This document shows positions 31,285 through 42,807 of a stretch of 54,381 nt of DNA, one piece after another. Below the pieces are notes generated by a model, which saw only the letters and a program-made list of their open reading frames with translations, was not told the origin of the DNA and searched no databases. Numbering within the stretch: the stretch's first letter is position 1; each line of letters opens with the position of its first letter. Source of the stretch: Chara braunii. Taxonomy: Eukaryota > Streptophyta > Charophyceae > Charales > Characeae. Both the position numbers and the translations under genes were made by a program. The stretch spans positions 624,550 to 678,930 of the forward strand of contig BFEA01000192.1 in assembly GCA_003427395.1 (NCBI GenBank). The letters run 5' to 3'.

Positions 31285-32653
31285 TGGTTCGAAATGTACT
31301 TATTGGTTCTTTGCATTAGATGTTCGGTGCTTCAGATGAGGTGTGGGGCAGTGATAAGGCTTGGGAGATTGGACGTAAGGCGGCCCAGGGTCGTGTGGGC
31401 GCACTAGGAAGGTATATGGTGACACCAGAGGTGTACGCTGGATGATGAGAGCTCGCTGATGTGGCATTTAAGCCGAGGTGGAACTGCTTTCTGGTGTTGG
31501 TTGTGCCGAGGCAAAGATCGGTCATCATAAATGCACGTAAGGTTGCCGGTGAGAAATCTGTGGTTGGGGGCAACATTGTGAGGTACGTTGCTTCCTTCCT
31601 TATTTACCCTCTTCATTGCTTCTTACCATGAGGAAGTGAGTTCTGTCTTTAGAGTCCTCTCAATGTGAGGTGTCGCGAGAGCTCAACCTTGAGAGTCGAC
31701 ATTCTTCCTGGGCAGCAAGCTGGTGGGAGACGGGCGATGCCTCTGAAGGGCCATGGACGATCAGGTTACCGGTGAGAAATTTGTGGTTGGGGGCTGCATT
31801 ATGAGTTACGTTGCTTCCTTATCTACCCTCTTCATTGCTTCTTACTGTGAGGAAGTGAGTTCTGTCTTGAGGGTCCTCTCAATGTGAGGTGTCGCGAGCG
31901 CTTAACCTTGAGAGTCGACATTCTTCCTGGCAGCAAGCTGGTGAGAGACGGGCGATGCCTCTGAAGGGCCCTGGACAAAGCACTCGGGTCACGGTCACCA
32001 TGCCAACCCGCTGGGACTAGTACACGCATGCTTTGCCGCAAACCCTTGGTTTTGCTGCTGCGCAATAGAGGTCATGCAGGGTATGCGAACCCTTTGAACA
32101 GATGCTTACCAGACCGTCTTTAAATATTTCTGGTGGGGATTCGGTGTTGATTCTGGCTGTGATCGTCGTGTGCAGGGCGGACAGGTTTAGCGTTGACTTG
32201 GGGCACAGGGGTGGGCCGGATTGCACACCTTTAGACACACTGCTCAACCAGGGTGCTCAGGGTGTTGACACAAAGTGACAACTCGAGAATGATACAGGGA
32301 GAGGGGGGATTCCAGTAACTGTTCGCGGTGGCAATAATTTGATAAACTGCCAATCAGCATACATCTCTGCAGGGAACAATATTGTTTGATTATTTAGTTG
32401 TTACGGACTTGGCTAACAACTGACAGACAACTGCAGATAGAGTAGAATATTCTTTGCTGCATCGCAATCTGTACTAGAGTAATCTAAAAATAAATATAAT
32501 ATTCCCTGTAGGATCTGACATTGGTTGACACCTAACCACCTAACTGTTTCTATCCAGGCAGACCGAAGTTAGATGTGTATCATTATCGGTTGTGTGTCAT
32601 GCTGAGGTAGGATTCAGTGTGGATTCTAGTTTAGATCACACACACTGTAGCTC
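31285..32653 (+). other. Leader of element B with 223-bp tandem duplication
   Basis: 1.37 kb before gag. The segment starting GTTGCCGGTGAGAAATCTGTGG at 31542 is repeated from 31765 to about 31977 (period 223). Blocks in it are conserved in element Z. No frame is supported. Retroelement leaders normally carry packaging signals. Confidence 0.7.
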
Positions 32654-34530
32654 ATGAGTGATGCAAGCAGTAGTGAGGAGTTGTTAGTGGATGACCTTAG
32701 GGTCACTCGAAGAACTGCTCTCAGTCGACCCTTGACTTTCCTAGAGTTAGGTCCAGGTGATGAGAGAAGACTGCGGAGAGAGGCTAGGGAGAGGGCAGCA
32801 ACGAGGAGAGCGAGGGACGTCGTGGCGAGCGCTAGATCTAGAACTATAGCTAGTGTAGGTGCAACCATGACCACCTCCTCCATGTCGCAGACTGCTTCAC
32901 AGGCCACTTCGTCAGGAGTCAGTCACAGAGTGTTTCTTAGGCTTCTGTGAGCCAGAGTGTTGGCTTGCAAGTCAGCCAGCTGGCTGAACTCATGCCGGAG
33001 GATTATGAAATCCTCCAAGCAAAAGAACTTCAGGATGAGCTACAACGACAATTGGATGAGGTAGCAGAGAGAAGAAGAAGAGCAATCTTGAAAAGCTAGA
33101 CTAGGTAGTAGATTGCAGGAGCTAAGCAGATTAGCAGCATTAGATGAGTCGACACTTGATCCTGTGATGCGAGCGCTGCGTAACTCGCTCCTTTGTGTGG
33201 TGGAGACGCAGGTAGTTCAGCAGGAGGTGTTGGCTGAACTAGTGGCAGGCCAAAAACGAATTCTGGCTGCACTACAGGCTCCTCGTCCAGTGATGAGGCA
33301 GCCTCAGTTTGTTGTAACTCCCCCATCGGTTGCGGGTCCATCGATGACGCCGTTGCCTGTTGGGCCCTCATTCTCACCTATGTTTGGCATGCCTCCTCCA
33401 GGTGGTTATGCGACGACTAGTGGTCCGGTCCTTAGAGTCTCTGCCGTACCATCGACGACGGTGGTTACTACAGTCCCACTGTCAAGTTAGGCCCAGGTTA
33501 GTGTGCAACAACCTGTTTCGGTGGCTATGCATCCACTATAGCAATCTCCTAGTCCAATGCAGCCTATGCAGTGGATGGCCAAAATACCCTTGCTGAGTCC
33601 TAAGCCCTTCTCTGGCGACAGGAAGAAGGACGAGGACTTGGATACCTAGGTGAGGACGGTACCCACCTATGTGAGGCACAAACTTACGAGGCCGGAGCAA
33701 GAAGTTGTAGTAGCTGCCTCCTTTCTAGAGGGGTCATCAACTCGCTGGTTGAATGGCCTAGTGCAACAACAGGGCTATGGTCAGAACTTCGATGCCTGGG
33801 CCTAGGCCCAGACATTGGAAGAGTTCGTACAGTCCGTGTACAATAGGTGGCATGACCCTCAAGGGGCTCAAAAGGCCACAGACGCAATCAACAGTCTTTG
33901 TGCCAGAAGGTACAAGAATGTTCGAGAGTTCACGGATACCGTAGAACGTCTGCTTGTGGTACCTGGTGTGTGCTATGACCAGCAGGTTCTCCTCACGGAT
34001 TACCTAAGATGTCTGCCTTCAGAGGTTAGGACAAAGCTGGTGGACGAGGCCTATGTCGAGCAGCACAACTTCGCCTCCTTCAACAAGAAGGCCTTAGATA
34101 TAGAGGCAAAACTGGGATCCGCACATCAGAGTCAGGGAGATGGTAGGAAGAAGAGACTACCCAGGACTGGAAGAAGAAAGGGCAATTAATGTTCGTCGAC
34201 CATGATGGTTAGGCGACAAAAATTGACAACTACCTAGACCTTGGGGAGGACACAAAGCACAATGCGGCCAGCGAGACTTCGGATGGGGGAGTCGTGGCAC
34301 CCATCAAAGAAAAGGCTAGAGGGACTAGGAAGAAGAAGGTAGGCCGGACTACGGGTCAGGGCGACCAAGGTATGCCCGCATGGGTGGAACTCGATTTAGA
34401 GTATGATTTGTGGAGGGACCGAGTTGCTAGGGGTACGTGCATGAATTGTGGCAACTATGGCCACACTTGTAGAACGTGCCAAGGTAAGAAGGTCCTAACG
34501 AGGGTAGCCTCTCCAACGGTGGTGGGACTA
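32654..34530 (+). pseudogene. gag: gag of element B (broken)
   Basis: Start Met-Ser-Asp with an acidic cluster, then an Arg/Glu-rich segment. Frameshifts occur near 32940 and 33095. A helical part (33113-33290), a Pro/Val-rich linker (33300-33480), and the gag domain follow (about 33585-34130: LSPKPFSGDRKKDEDLDT, SSTRWLNGL, EFVQSVYNRWHDP, VREFTDTVERLL), with stops at 33487, 33646 and 33802. After a stop at 34187 and a frame change the zinc knuckle CMNCGNYGHTCRTC is intact at 34438-34479. Confidence 0.85.
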
Positions 34531-34546
34531 TCTTCGAACCCTGGCG

Positions 34547-35374
34547 GTGCTTCTGCGAGCACTTCGCAGGGAACACCTTGGGCCAGTAGGAGTTTTAGCC
34601 GCTCTTACTCGTGCTGAAGTGGTAACGTTGCCTTCTCCACTTCAGGCGTTGGCCAGGGCTAGTGACCCACGTATCGCCCCGGAGACACATTCAAACCCAC
34701 CGACGCTTTGTTCGAAAGATGTATCTGAGTCCCTAAAAGAGTTAGAGAAGTGGTCAGGGAAGGAGCTCAGAGACTCTTGGACAATGATCAGTAGAGGTCC
34801 AAAGGGTGAACATTTCGTGGTAGAGGTTGATGTAGGTGGCTGCAAAGTTGGCGCCTTCGCAGACATAGGCTCTACACGAAACTTCATCTATCGTGCTTGT
34901 GTGGATAGACTGCGCTTAGGGGACCAAGTGCAGCGGCTTAGCAGAACTGTAGCTTCTACGCTAGCCAACAAACACCGAATGATTGTTAAAGACTATGTCA
35001 AGGACGTGGTTTGTTCCTTCTCTTATGGAGGAGGGGAAGTGAGACATAATATCTCATCCCTCGTCAGCGACGAACTGCCCTTCGATATGCTACTAGGCAT
35101 GTACTACCTCGAGGTCACTCAAGCTCAGTTTGATTGGGATAGGAAGGTGTTGATACACGAGCTGCCAAACGGTAGAACCGTTAGACTGCAGAAGTATAAA
35201 GCTAGCGGTCTAGTGGAGAACTACGGCTGCATGTGTGCTTCCTCTTTCTATAACTACTACAAGCAGAATCGCGAGGAGGGCATGTATCTAGTCTTTGTCT
35301 TTGAGAAAGGGGAGGCCGTTAAAACACCCCCAGAGATAGAATCAATCGTCACAACATATTCAGACATTTTTTAG
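34547..35374 (+). pseudogene. Protease region of element B
   Basis: An open frame of 275 codons. The active site reads AFADIGSTRNFIY, so the triad D-S/T-G has Ile in the middle. The second motif FDMLLGMYYLE has Tyr-Tyr where related elements have Asp-Trp. Both changes suggest a dead protease although the frame is open. The end leads into the RT linker after one stop (35372). Confidence 0.8.
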
Positions 35375-35386
35375 GAGCCCACAGGC

Positions 35387-36705
35387 GTGGTAGAAAGAGA
35401 GGTGGTCCATGCAGTAGAGGTTGTCCCAGGTAGTAAGGTAACTAGAGGACGAATCTATAGGATGTCTCCTGCGGAGTTGGATGACCTCCGCCGCCAGGTG
35501 AAGCTGGCAGAAAAGGGATGGATTCGGCTTAGTACCTCCTCGTACAGTGCGCCAGTCTTATTTGTCCCACAGAAGGGAGGTACCCTGAGGATATGCATTG
35601 ACTATAGGGGCCTCAATGCCATCACTGTTAAGAACGCGGAGCCCCTACCCTGCGTCAACGATCTCTTGGATAGAGTGCAGGGATACCGATACTTCACCAA
35701 GATAGATATGAAGTTCGGATACCATCAAATTGCCATTAGACCTGAGGACCAACACAAAACCGCATTTTAGACCAGGTACGATCTGTACGAGTTTTTGTGG
35801 TGATGCCCGTTGGCCTATGCAATGCACCTGGTGCATTCCAGCGCGCGATGAACAGGATATTTCATGATTACTTGGACAAGTTTATCGTCGTGTACCTCGA
35901 CGATATTCTTATCTTTAGTAGAACTGTAGAGGAGCACGCTGAGCACTTGAAAATAGTGCTAGGTCTCCTAAGACAACACCAATACAAGGTTAACTTGGAG
36001 AAATGCGAGTTCGATCGCACCAAGATCTTGTCCTTGGGTCATGAAATCTCAGCGGATGGATTGAGGCCGGATGATGCTAAGGTGACCAGCATATGTGACT
36101 GGCCCAGACCTAAGATTGTTACTGAGGTCAGATCGTTTTTGGGGATGACGGGCCACTATCGTCCGTTTGTAAAGAACTATAGTACTATAGCTTCCCCATT
36201 AACAAATCTAACTCGACTGGATACCCCTTGGGAGTGGACTGAAGAGTGTGAGGCGGCCTTCAGGGAACTGAAGTATGCCCTGACACACTATGAGGTTCTT
36301 AAATTTCCGAATCTTGATAAGCCATTTGTAGTGACCACAAGCGCCAACCAATATGGCATAGGCGCGGTCCTGACTCAAAAGGAGGGGCCAAAGTTGAGAC
36401 CTATCGAGTACATGAGCAAAAAGATGCCGTCTCAGAAGCTAGCCAGGTCTACCTGCGAGCATGAGCTCTATGCCCTTTACCAAGCACTGGTCCACTGGAG
36501 ACACTATCTCCTTGGCAGATTTTTCTATGTGAGATCTGACCATGAGACACTGCGCTGGATCAAAACACAACCGGTACTCTTTGACGCACTTAAGCGATGG
36601 ATTCAAGTGATATGACCATCAACTTGATCCAATCAAGGGAGAGTACAACAAGGTAGCTGATGCACTTTCACGTCAGGCAGATTACCTGGGCGTGCTAGTG
36701 ACTGA
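35387..36705 (+). pseudogene. pol: Reverse transcriptase and RNase H of element B (broken)
   Basis: First part 35387-35770: IYRMSPAELDDLRRQ, EKGWIR, ICIDYRGLNAIT, FTKIDMKFGYHQI (catalytic Asp present, Ser-to-Phe beside it), ending in a stop at AFRT (TTT TAG). After a frame change 35797-36615 gives VMPVGLCNAPGAFQRAM, VVYLDDILIFS (YLDD intact), FLGMTGHYRPFVKN, then RNase H with VTTSANQYGIGAVL, where the first RNase H Asp is Ser, and YALYQALVHWRHYLLG. Ends near DALSRQ. Confidence 0.9.
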
Positions 36706-36829
36706 ATTCGACATATCTAATGATCTAACTTGATCTTTGGTGGAGGCCTACCAACAAGATGCTATTATGTTTGAGGTCATCCGTAAGTTCAAAGAGAACG
36801 ATAAGGTAACTTCTTACGAATTTAGGATG

Positions 36830-38121
36830 GTAGATGGCTTGCTGTTTCTTGAAAAGGCAGGGAATAAAAGAGTGTGTTCCCAGTAGTGAGTCTTTGCGAA
36901 GTTTATTTTTAGGGGAATGTCGCGATGCAACTGGTCATTTCGGTTATAGGAAGACTTCAACTAACTTAGTACATAAATTCTGGTGGCCTTCTATGATGGA
37001 AGATGCCCAGAAGTATGTTGAAACCTGTCAGGTCTGTCAACGTGACAAACCTAGTACTTAGGCTTTGCTTGGGCTCATCAAGCCCTTGCCAATTCCTGAA
37101 GGTACTGGTCAGATTTCTAAGTATGCAAGACTGATCGCTATGCCTGAGACTGCTAGAACCGACTATGTCATCAGATTGTTCATGGACAGCTGGGTATGGG
37201 ACTCAAGTTTACCGAAGTCTATCATCAACGATAGGGATGTTCGCTTTACGAGCGAACTGTGGCAGAACAATGCCCAACAGATGGGAACCAGACTGCAAAT
37301 GACATCAGGGAATCACCCTGAGTCAAATGGACAGGCGGAATAGATGAACAGAGTAGTGCAAGATCTACGAAGGCACTATATTAAGCCAAGCCAGGATGAC
37401 TGGAACAAGAAACTACCTCTCGTCGCTAGCCTGTACAACAACGCAGTACATAGTACTACTGGCATGACTCCCAATTAATTGCATATTGGTTGGAAGCCCC
37501 GTTTCGCCCTCGATTTCCTACTACCTGAAAAACAGGCTACTTCAGCACCTGGTAGCATAGAATTTGCTGTCACATAGGAACAAATGTTGCAGCAGGCCGT
37601 TGAGCACATGAGGAAATCTCAGGATGCTATGATTGCATCTGAGAATAAACACAGACGACCTTCTAACTTTCAAGCAGGGGAAAGGGTCTGGGTAAAGTCA
37701 TCTAAACTGGGATAAAAAATGGGATTATCTAGGAAACTAATGCCAGAATATTTCGGTCCTTGGGAGGTCCTTGACATAGTGGGGGAACAGGTGGATGGAC
37801 CTCCTTATGCGATTCACGTCCCACCTCATCTACGGACACACCCTGTTTTTCACGCATCCAAGCTGGCACCTTTCGCAGAAACTGTACAGTTCCTCTCCAG
37901 ACGGTCAATGCTGCCGAAGTGGACATCGACCAAATCGTGGAGCATCGTTTGATGCCTGTTCCTCGACCACCGGGCAGAGGCCGCCCTCCTAAGCCAAAAG
38001 TGCAATACCGGGTCAGGTTCAGACATCATTTGGATCCCAGCAAAGATTGGTGGTTCACCAGAGAAGAGAACGCCTCAAGTCATTGCAGGCTACAAAGAGA
38101 TCTCAAAGGGAAGATGCCTGC
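36830..38121 (+). pseudogene. pol: Integrase and chromodomain-like tail of element B (internal deletion)
   Basis: Zinc-binding part: ATGHFGYRKTS and TCQVCQRDK. Directly after PLPIPEGTGQ the sequence jumps to ISKYARLIAMP, so about 25-30 residues with the first catalytic Asp are deleted. The second Asp (NDRDVRFTS) and the Glu (NHPESNGQAE) remain. Stops at 37340, 37477, 37576 and 37713. The C-terminal part MPEYFGPWEVL, FHASKLAPF, then in another frame VQYRVRFRHH...DWWFTREE is the chromodomain-like end. Confidence 0.85.
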
Positions 38122-38185
38122 ATAATAGAAGACTTTTGAGAAGATGCCTGCAGAATAGAAGACTTCTCAGAGGAGTATCGAAGTA

Positions 38186-38198
38186 CAGGAGGAGGGAA
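38186..38198 (+). promoter_or_regulatory. Polypurine tract of element B
   Basis: CAGGAGGAGGGAA directly before the 3' LTR; the expected start site of plus-strand DNA. Confidence 0.8.
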
Positions 38199-39198
38199 TG
38201 CAAGGATCTGGGTCCTCGGCAGGCCCAAGGGCCCTCTGTTGCATCTGTGCCCGCCCTAAGTGAAGGCGGGCCTAACAAATTACGAGAGGCCCTCGGCTAT
38301 CAATTTCGTATTTGGGGTCCAGGCAGTTTCGTCACACTAGTTGGTTGAAGAAAACACAGGCTGAGCAGCGAGACCTTCGACGGCCTTCCAGGCCTTTCCG
38401 AAATGATGCAGGCCCTGGACGATAATGGCAGCCTCATACACAGACAGTTGGGAGGCCCAACCGAATGAGGCCCAGTAGCTGCAAGAGAGGCGCAACATCC
38501 TGGGGCCTACCGGAAGCTCCTCGGCCCAAGCCAATCCAGCCAGGCTGCTGAATGAGGCAGGCTCTTTCCATATAGGAAAGTGCTCGTTGCCTGGCCAGGC
38601 ATTCGGGCACTTGCATGCTGGCGGCAGAGCTGCTGGAGCTGAAGCTCCTGGGCTGCGGCTAGCGCTGAGAGGCGAGGTGCGAGCACGTGCGGTCGTGCAG
38701 GAAGCAGGGCGTTGCTGAGGGAAGGGCCATAGCCCAGCCTCCATAGCTGGCGGGCTTGGATGTACAGTGAGGCGCAGGGGTGGTCTTCGGGTGTACAATG
38801 GGAAGACGTGGGAAGACGAGGGAGAGAGAGAGAAGGATGATGATGATGATGATGATGTGAGGTCACATACGTGGTGTTGGCGATGGTTTGCATGGGCGGC
38901 ATCTTCACGTACGTCGGAGGCTGCTGACGTCAACAGTTGCATTGCCAATTAGTGGGCTAGTAGTAGTTGTGTAGGGAGTAGGCTGGGCGTCGAGCGCCAA
39001 GTAGGGAGATAGGGACTGGATACATATGTTGATGGTGTCGAGAGCAAGCTCTCATTGACATTGGTTTTCAGTGCTACGATTCTCCATAAGTGTCATATTG
39101 GCGCAATCCTGCTTTCTGAACACTGTGATACGAACTGGCTTTCAATGTGATTGTGCAATCTGAATATTGTCATCTCGCTTCTGTTCATCAACCTTGCA
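38199..39198 (+). repeat. 3' LTR of element B
   Basis: 1000 bp matching the 5' LTR; differences are mainly transitions. It has a 12-bp segment (GGGGCCTACCGG region near 38500) absent from the 5' copy. Followed by the duplicated CAAA and then C gag. Confidence 0.95.
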
Positions 39199-39202
39199 CA
39201 AA

Positions 39203-39457
39203 CATAAACCGCCCATCAAAAGGAAGTGGCCAGTAGGTCATGCAGTCACACCTACACAAATTGGAGGGATCAGTACTGCGAGCAGTAGGGCGCCATGTTC
39301 TCTCTCTCCCCAATCATACTTGGCGAAGACCACAAGCGCCCAAAAGAAAGAGCAAGAGGATAGCACCGAGAGTGATGAGGAGGAAGAAGAGATCATCAAT
39401 AGACAACACTTTTGCCTGTTTTTTCACATCGCCATAACAGACTGCAACACAACATGA
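39203..39457 (+). pseudogene. gag: gag of element C, C-terminal part
   Basis: Continues C gag after element B in the frame of KRKWPVGHAVTPTQIGG, ending in a highly acidic stretch (TESDEEEEE). Such Lys/Glu-rich tails follow the knuckle in related elements. Confidence 0.5.
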
Positions 39458-39458
39458 G

Positions 39459-40255
39459 TTGGAGAGACTGTTGCACCTATATGCTACTATCAAGAAGAAG
39501 GTAAAGGTTGAAGAACTTGTTAAAGAGTTTGGTGAAGAAGAGGAGGTTACCCCCCTCAACACTGTGGTGAACAAAAGAGTAGTGCAGGGCATGGCGAACA
39601 ACGGTTTTTCCCGGAACTACCTCTCCAAGAAGGCAATCAGGAGATTGTACCTTAGATTTAAGGTGCTACACCTTCCAATTCTTGCGGAAGTCATTGTCAG
39701 GAATGGGAATGTTGTCTGCAATGTTATCACTAAGGGATCCTCGGGGATCGAGCCAAGGTGGGGGTTTGACCCCCAGACCCCCGGCATGGGGATCCTTGAC
39801 CCCGCCCCCGCCCATCCATCCCGCGCCCAGGGCCACCCCGGTCTCACCAGGGGTGAGTGTGGCCTCGGGGGGGGGGGCAGGTGGGTTAAAATTGGGGTTT
39901 TGCAGGGTGGGGCCACGTGGTGCAGGCTCCCGTTGCTCACCCTCCACTTTTGATTTATTATTTATTTTTATTTTTTGGGAGCTGAGGTTGGGGGCGCCCA
40001 TGTGCGGAGCCCCGGACCCTCGCCAAGGCCTCATGGCCGGGGCTCGTCGACCCTTTTGTCAGCATCTCTTAATTTGTGAGGGATGTCCCCGTGACATTTG
40101 ATGAAGAAGGAAAAGTAAAGCATTTTATGTCAACCTGCATGTGGGGCTATGCGAAAGGGGCTCTTCAAAATGAGTCTGTAAATTTTGCATGTCGACATTT
40201 GGATTGTTCGACTACATCTGGCAGTATCGAAGAGATTGGCTTTGGGTCGCTCGGA
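39459..40255 (+). pseudogene. Protease of element C, split by a GC-rich insert
   Basis: Readable pieces: the active-site region GMANNGFSRNYLSKKAIRRL, in which D-T-G-A has become N-N-G-F, then EVIVRNGNVVCN, then after the insert VRDVPVTFDEEGKVKHF. The second active-site motif is not recognisable. Position and motif order identify it; it cannot be active. Confidence 0.65.
39732..40055. other. GC-rich insert of about 325 bp in C protease
   Basis: Sequence of quite different composition (long C and G runs, G11 at 39867-39877) sits between two protease pieces. Its ends are weakly inverted: AAGGGATC...GATCGAGCC on the left, and GGCTCGTCGACCCTT on the right. It could be a small non-autonomous element or filler DNA. 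No protein. Confidence 0.55.
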
Positions 40256-41640
40256 TGACTGAAGCCAAAGAGCAAAGCCTTCGAACGAAGGATGAGCCAG
40301 TGAAGATACAACGATTGGTGAATCGGTACTGTGATTTGAAGGAGGCACCCGCAAGTATTGTAGAGAGGGGGGTGAAACACCTTGTCCATTTGGTGCCTGA
40401 TGTAGTGCCTCCCAAGGGATGAATCTATAGAATGTCGTTTGGAGATATGAAGCAGCTTGGTGAGCTCACGGAAAAAGGTTAGATCAAGCCTAGCAGCTCT
40501 TCGTACGGTGCTCCAATTTTATTTGTCCTGAAGAAGGATGGAGGTGTCCGGATGTACATTGACTATTCGGTCTGAATAACATTACGATCAAGGACGTGGA
40601 GTCGTTGCCTCCGATTGACGTTTTGCTGGATAGAGTGCAAGGCTGGAAAGCATGTTCAAAGATTGATTTGAAGAGTGGCTACCACCAGATTGAAGTGTTG
40701 GCAGAATACCAACAATGTCAGACGACGTTTAGGACAACCTTTGGACTTTACTAGTTCAAAGTGATGCCATTTGGTCTCACAAATGCATCGGTAACCTTCC
40801 AGCAAGCAATGAACGACCTGGCGAGAGAAATACCTCAATGAGTTTGTGGTGGCTTACCTCAATGACATCCTTGTATTCAACAAATCATACGAGGAGCATG
40901 AGGAGCATTTGAGGCTTGTGTTCGAGAAATTAAGGCAAGGGAAGTGCAACCTCAGCGGAAGAAGAGTGAGTTTGGAAAGGACCAGGTTCTTTACTGGAGA
41001 TAAGTTATTGCTATGGATAGGATGCGACCTGAGGCCAAAATGTTGGAAGCAGTTGCAAACTGGCCAAGGTTCAAAATAGCTACACAAGTGTGGTCCTTCA
41101 TGGGGATAGTAAACTTCTATAAAAAGTTCATCGAAGGATGCTCCATCATTGCCACACCGCTCACGAATTTGACTAGGACAGATAGTCCTTTTCATGGACC
41201 AAGGAATGTGAGGAGGGCTTTCAGACTCTCGAGGACCGCCTCACTAACTATGGTGTTCTGAAGATTGCTATCCCGAATTTCCATTTGTGTTGATAACAAA
41301 TGCCAACAACATGGGATTGGGGGAGTGTTGCAGCAGGATGACGGGCTTGGGCTTAAGCCAGTGGAACACCTTTTCAAGCGCATGTCGTCAAAGAGAGTTG
41401 CTGCGTGTACCTATGAGAGGGAGCTGTATGCCCTTTACAATGCTCTTCGAACATGGAGGCATTATTTGTTGGGTCAACCTTTGAAGGTGTGTTCTGATCA
41501 CTAGAAGCTGCAATGGTTGAAGAAACAGCCCAAACTTTCAGATAAGTGTGCGAGGTGGTCAACTGTTGTAGACACCTACGACTTCGACTTGAAGCATAAG
41601 AAGGGTAGGTGGAATCGGGTGGCTGATGCATTATCACGGC
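40256..41640 (+). pseudogene. pol: Reverse transcriptase and RNase H of element C (broken)
   Basis: Motifs: RNGCDL-type linker, [45 protein letters not shown] (catalytic Asp present), VMPFGLTNAS, VVAYLNDILVFNKS, in which the catalytic YLDD is YLND, NFYKKFIEG, then RNase H ITNANNMGLG (first Asp is Asn) and YERELYALYNALRTWRHYLLG, and ADALSRRK. Many stops and frameshifts (40480, 40573, 40751, 40840). Confidence 0.85.
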
Positions 41641-42600
41641 GGAAAAATCATTTTGCAGCAATCTTGTCGCAAGTGAATGTGAGTGATAAGTTGGTGGACA
41701 GGATCGCAACAGCGTACTCCGAAAACCCTGTCTATGGCCAAATAATTGCAGATTTTGAAGAAGACCCCAATCGGGACTCCTCTACCTAGAGAGCAGAGGC
41801 GTGTTGTGCCTATGTGTTCTAGCGGACAAACGACTGCGGCTAGATGTATTGGGAGAGTTCCGTGATGCGCAAGGCCACTTTGGCTCAAGGAAACCACACC
41901 TACGACTTTTGGAGTGGTCTGATGAGAATTGATGTTGCAGAGTATGTGAAGAGGTGCACTATATGTCAACGGTCAAAGGGAAGCGTGCGAAGATCATATG
42001 GTCTTTTGAAGCCACTCCCGGTCCCTGATAGAGTGGACAAATCCACCTCTATGGACTTCGTGGGAGACTTCTGGAGACCAAGCGGAAGAATGATGTTGTC
42101 TTCGTTTATCGTTGACCGCTGGAAGGAGGAAGATGCATCCTCCCGCCATGGATGGATATGCGGACATTGATAGAATCGAGGAGTAAAAGCTGGTGCGGCA
42201 GCAAAGAGGAAGACCAACATCATCTATAGGGTCAAATTCAAGTATATGGTCGTTTGAAGCCACTCCCGGTCCCTGATAGAGTGGACAAATCCATCTCTAT
42301 GGACTTCGTGGGAGACTTTCGGAGACCAAGTGGAAGAATGATGCTGTCTTCGTTTATCATTGACCGCTGGCAGGAGGAAGATGCATCCTCCCACCATGGA
42401 TGGATATGCGGACATTGATAGAATCGAGGAGCAAAAGCTGGTGCGGCAGTGGAGAGGAATATAGGGTCAAATTCAAGTACTACCCTGATGAGGAGGAGGA
42501 TGAATGGATCAATCACACTAGCCAAGATAGTTGCTCACTTTGGGATCAAACGCAGCAGTTGATTCTAGAGCCTGAAATTTCCAGATTTCATGTTATTCAC
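41641..42600 (+). pseudogene. pol: Integrase remnant and chromodomain-like tail of element C
   Basis: The zinc-binding part ends CTICQRSK; LLKPLPVPD and STSMDFVGDF give the first catalytic Asp. The core with the second Asp and Glu is deleted, and the sequence jumps to a C-terminal piece YRVKFKYYPDEEEDEW, the chromodomain-like end. A 248-bp direct duplication repeats the region around the deletion junction. Confidence 0.75.
41996..42470 (+). repeat. 248-bp tandem duplication in C integrase
   Basis: ATATGGTC-TTTGAAGCCACTCCCGG starts at 41996 and again at 42244. Both copies include the LKPLPVPD-MDF region and the deletion junction (GGAGGAAGATGCATCCTCCC). The copies are more than 90 percent alike. 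The duplication therefore followed the deletion. Confidence 0.9.
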
Positions 42601-42696
42601 TGATTGCATTGTACGTATAATTCAGTGTTTTGTTTTTTCTGCAAATGTAGAACCCCTTTTGAGTTGGAGCTTGTAATGTTCTCAGAGGACTTCGAA

Positions 42697-42711
42697 CTGA
42701 GGGGGTAGGAT
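42697..42711 (+). promoter_or_regulatory. Polypurine tract of element C
   Basis: A purine-rich GAGGGGGTAGGA directly before the start of the 3' LTR. Confidence 0.6.
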
Positions 42712-42807
42712 TGTTGCCTGGATTTGAACCAGCGACCGAACACAGTAAGAACAATTATTTTTTTCACTGCTCTGAAGCAGATGAGTTCTGAGCCGGGGAC
42801 CTGCGTA
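42712..42807 (+). repeat. 3' LTR of element C, first piece
   Basis: TGTTGCCTGG...CCTGCGTA matches 28157-28250. It opens with a tRNA T-arm-like hairpin (minus strand CTGGTTCAAATCCAG, perfect B box); in the 5' LTR five bases of its loop are gone. Cut by element D. Confidence 0.85.

Larger units (their letters stand above)
30283..39198 (+). mobile_element. Element B: complete Ty3/gypsy retrotransposon inserted in C gag
   Basis: LTRs 30283-31269 and 38199-39198 (TGCRAGG...CTTGCA), a perfect initiator-tRNA primer site after the first, a polypurine tract before the second, and a perfect 4-bp duplication CAAA (30279-30282 and 39199-39202). The internal order is a leader with a tandem duplication, gag, knuckle, protease, RT, RNase H, integrase, chromodomain-like tail. 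LTRs differ at 13 of about 245 compared positions. Same orientation as its host. Coding is broken by stops, frameshifts and a deletion of the first integrase Asp. Confidence 0.95.
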
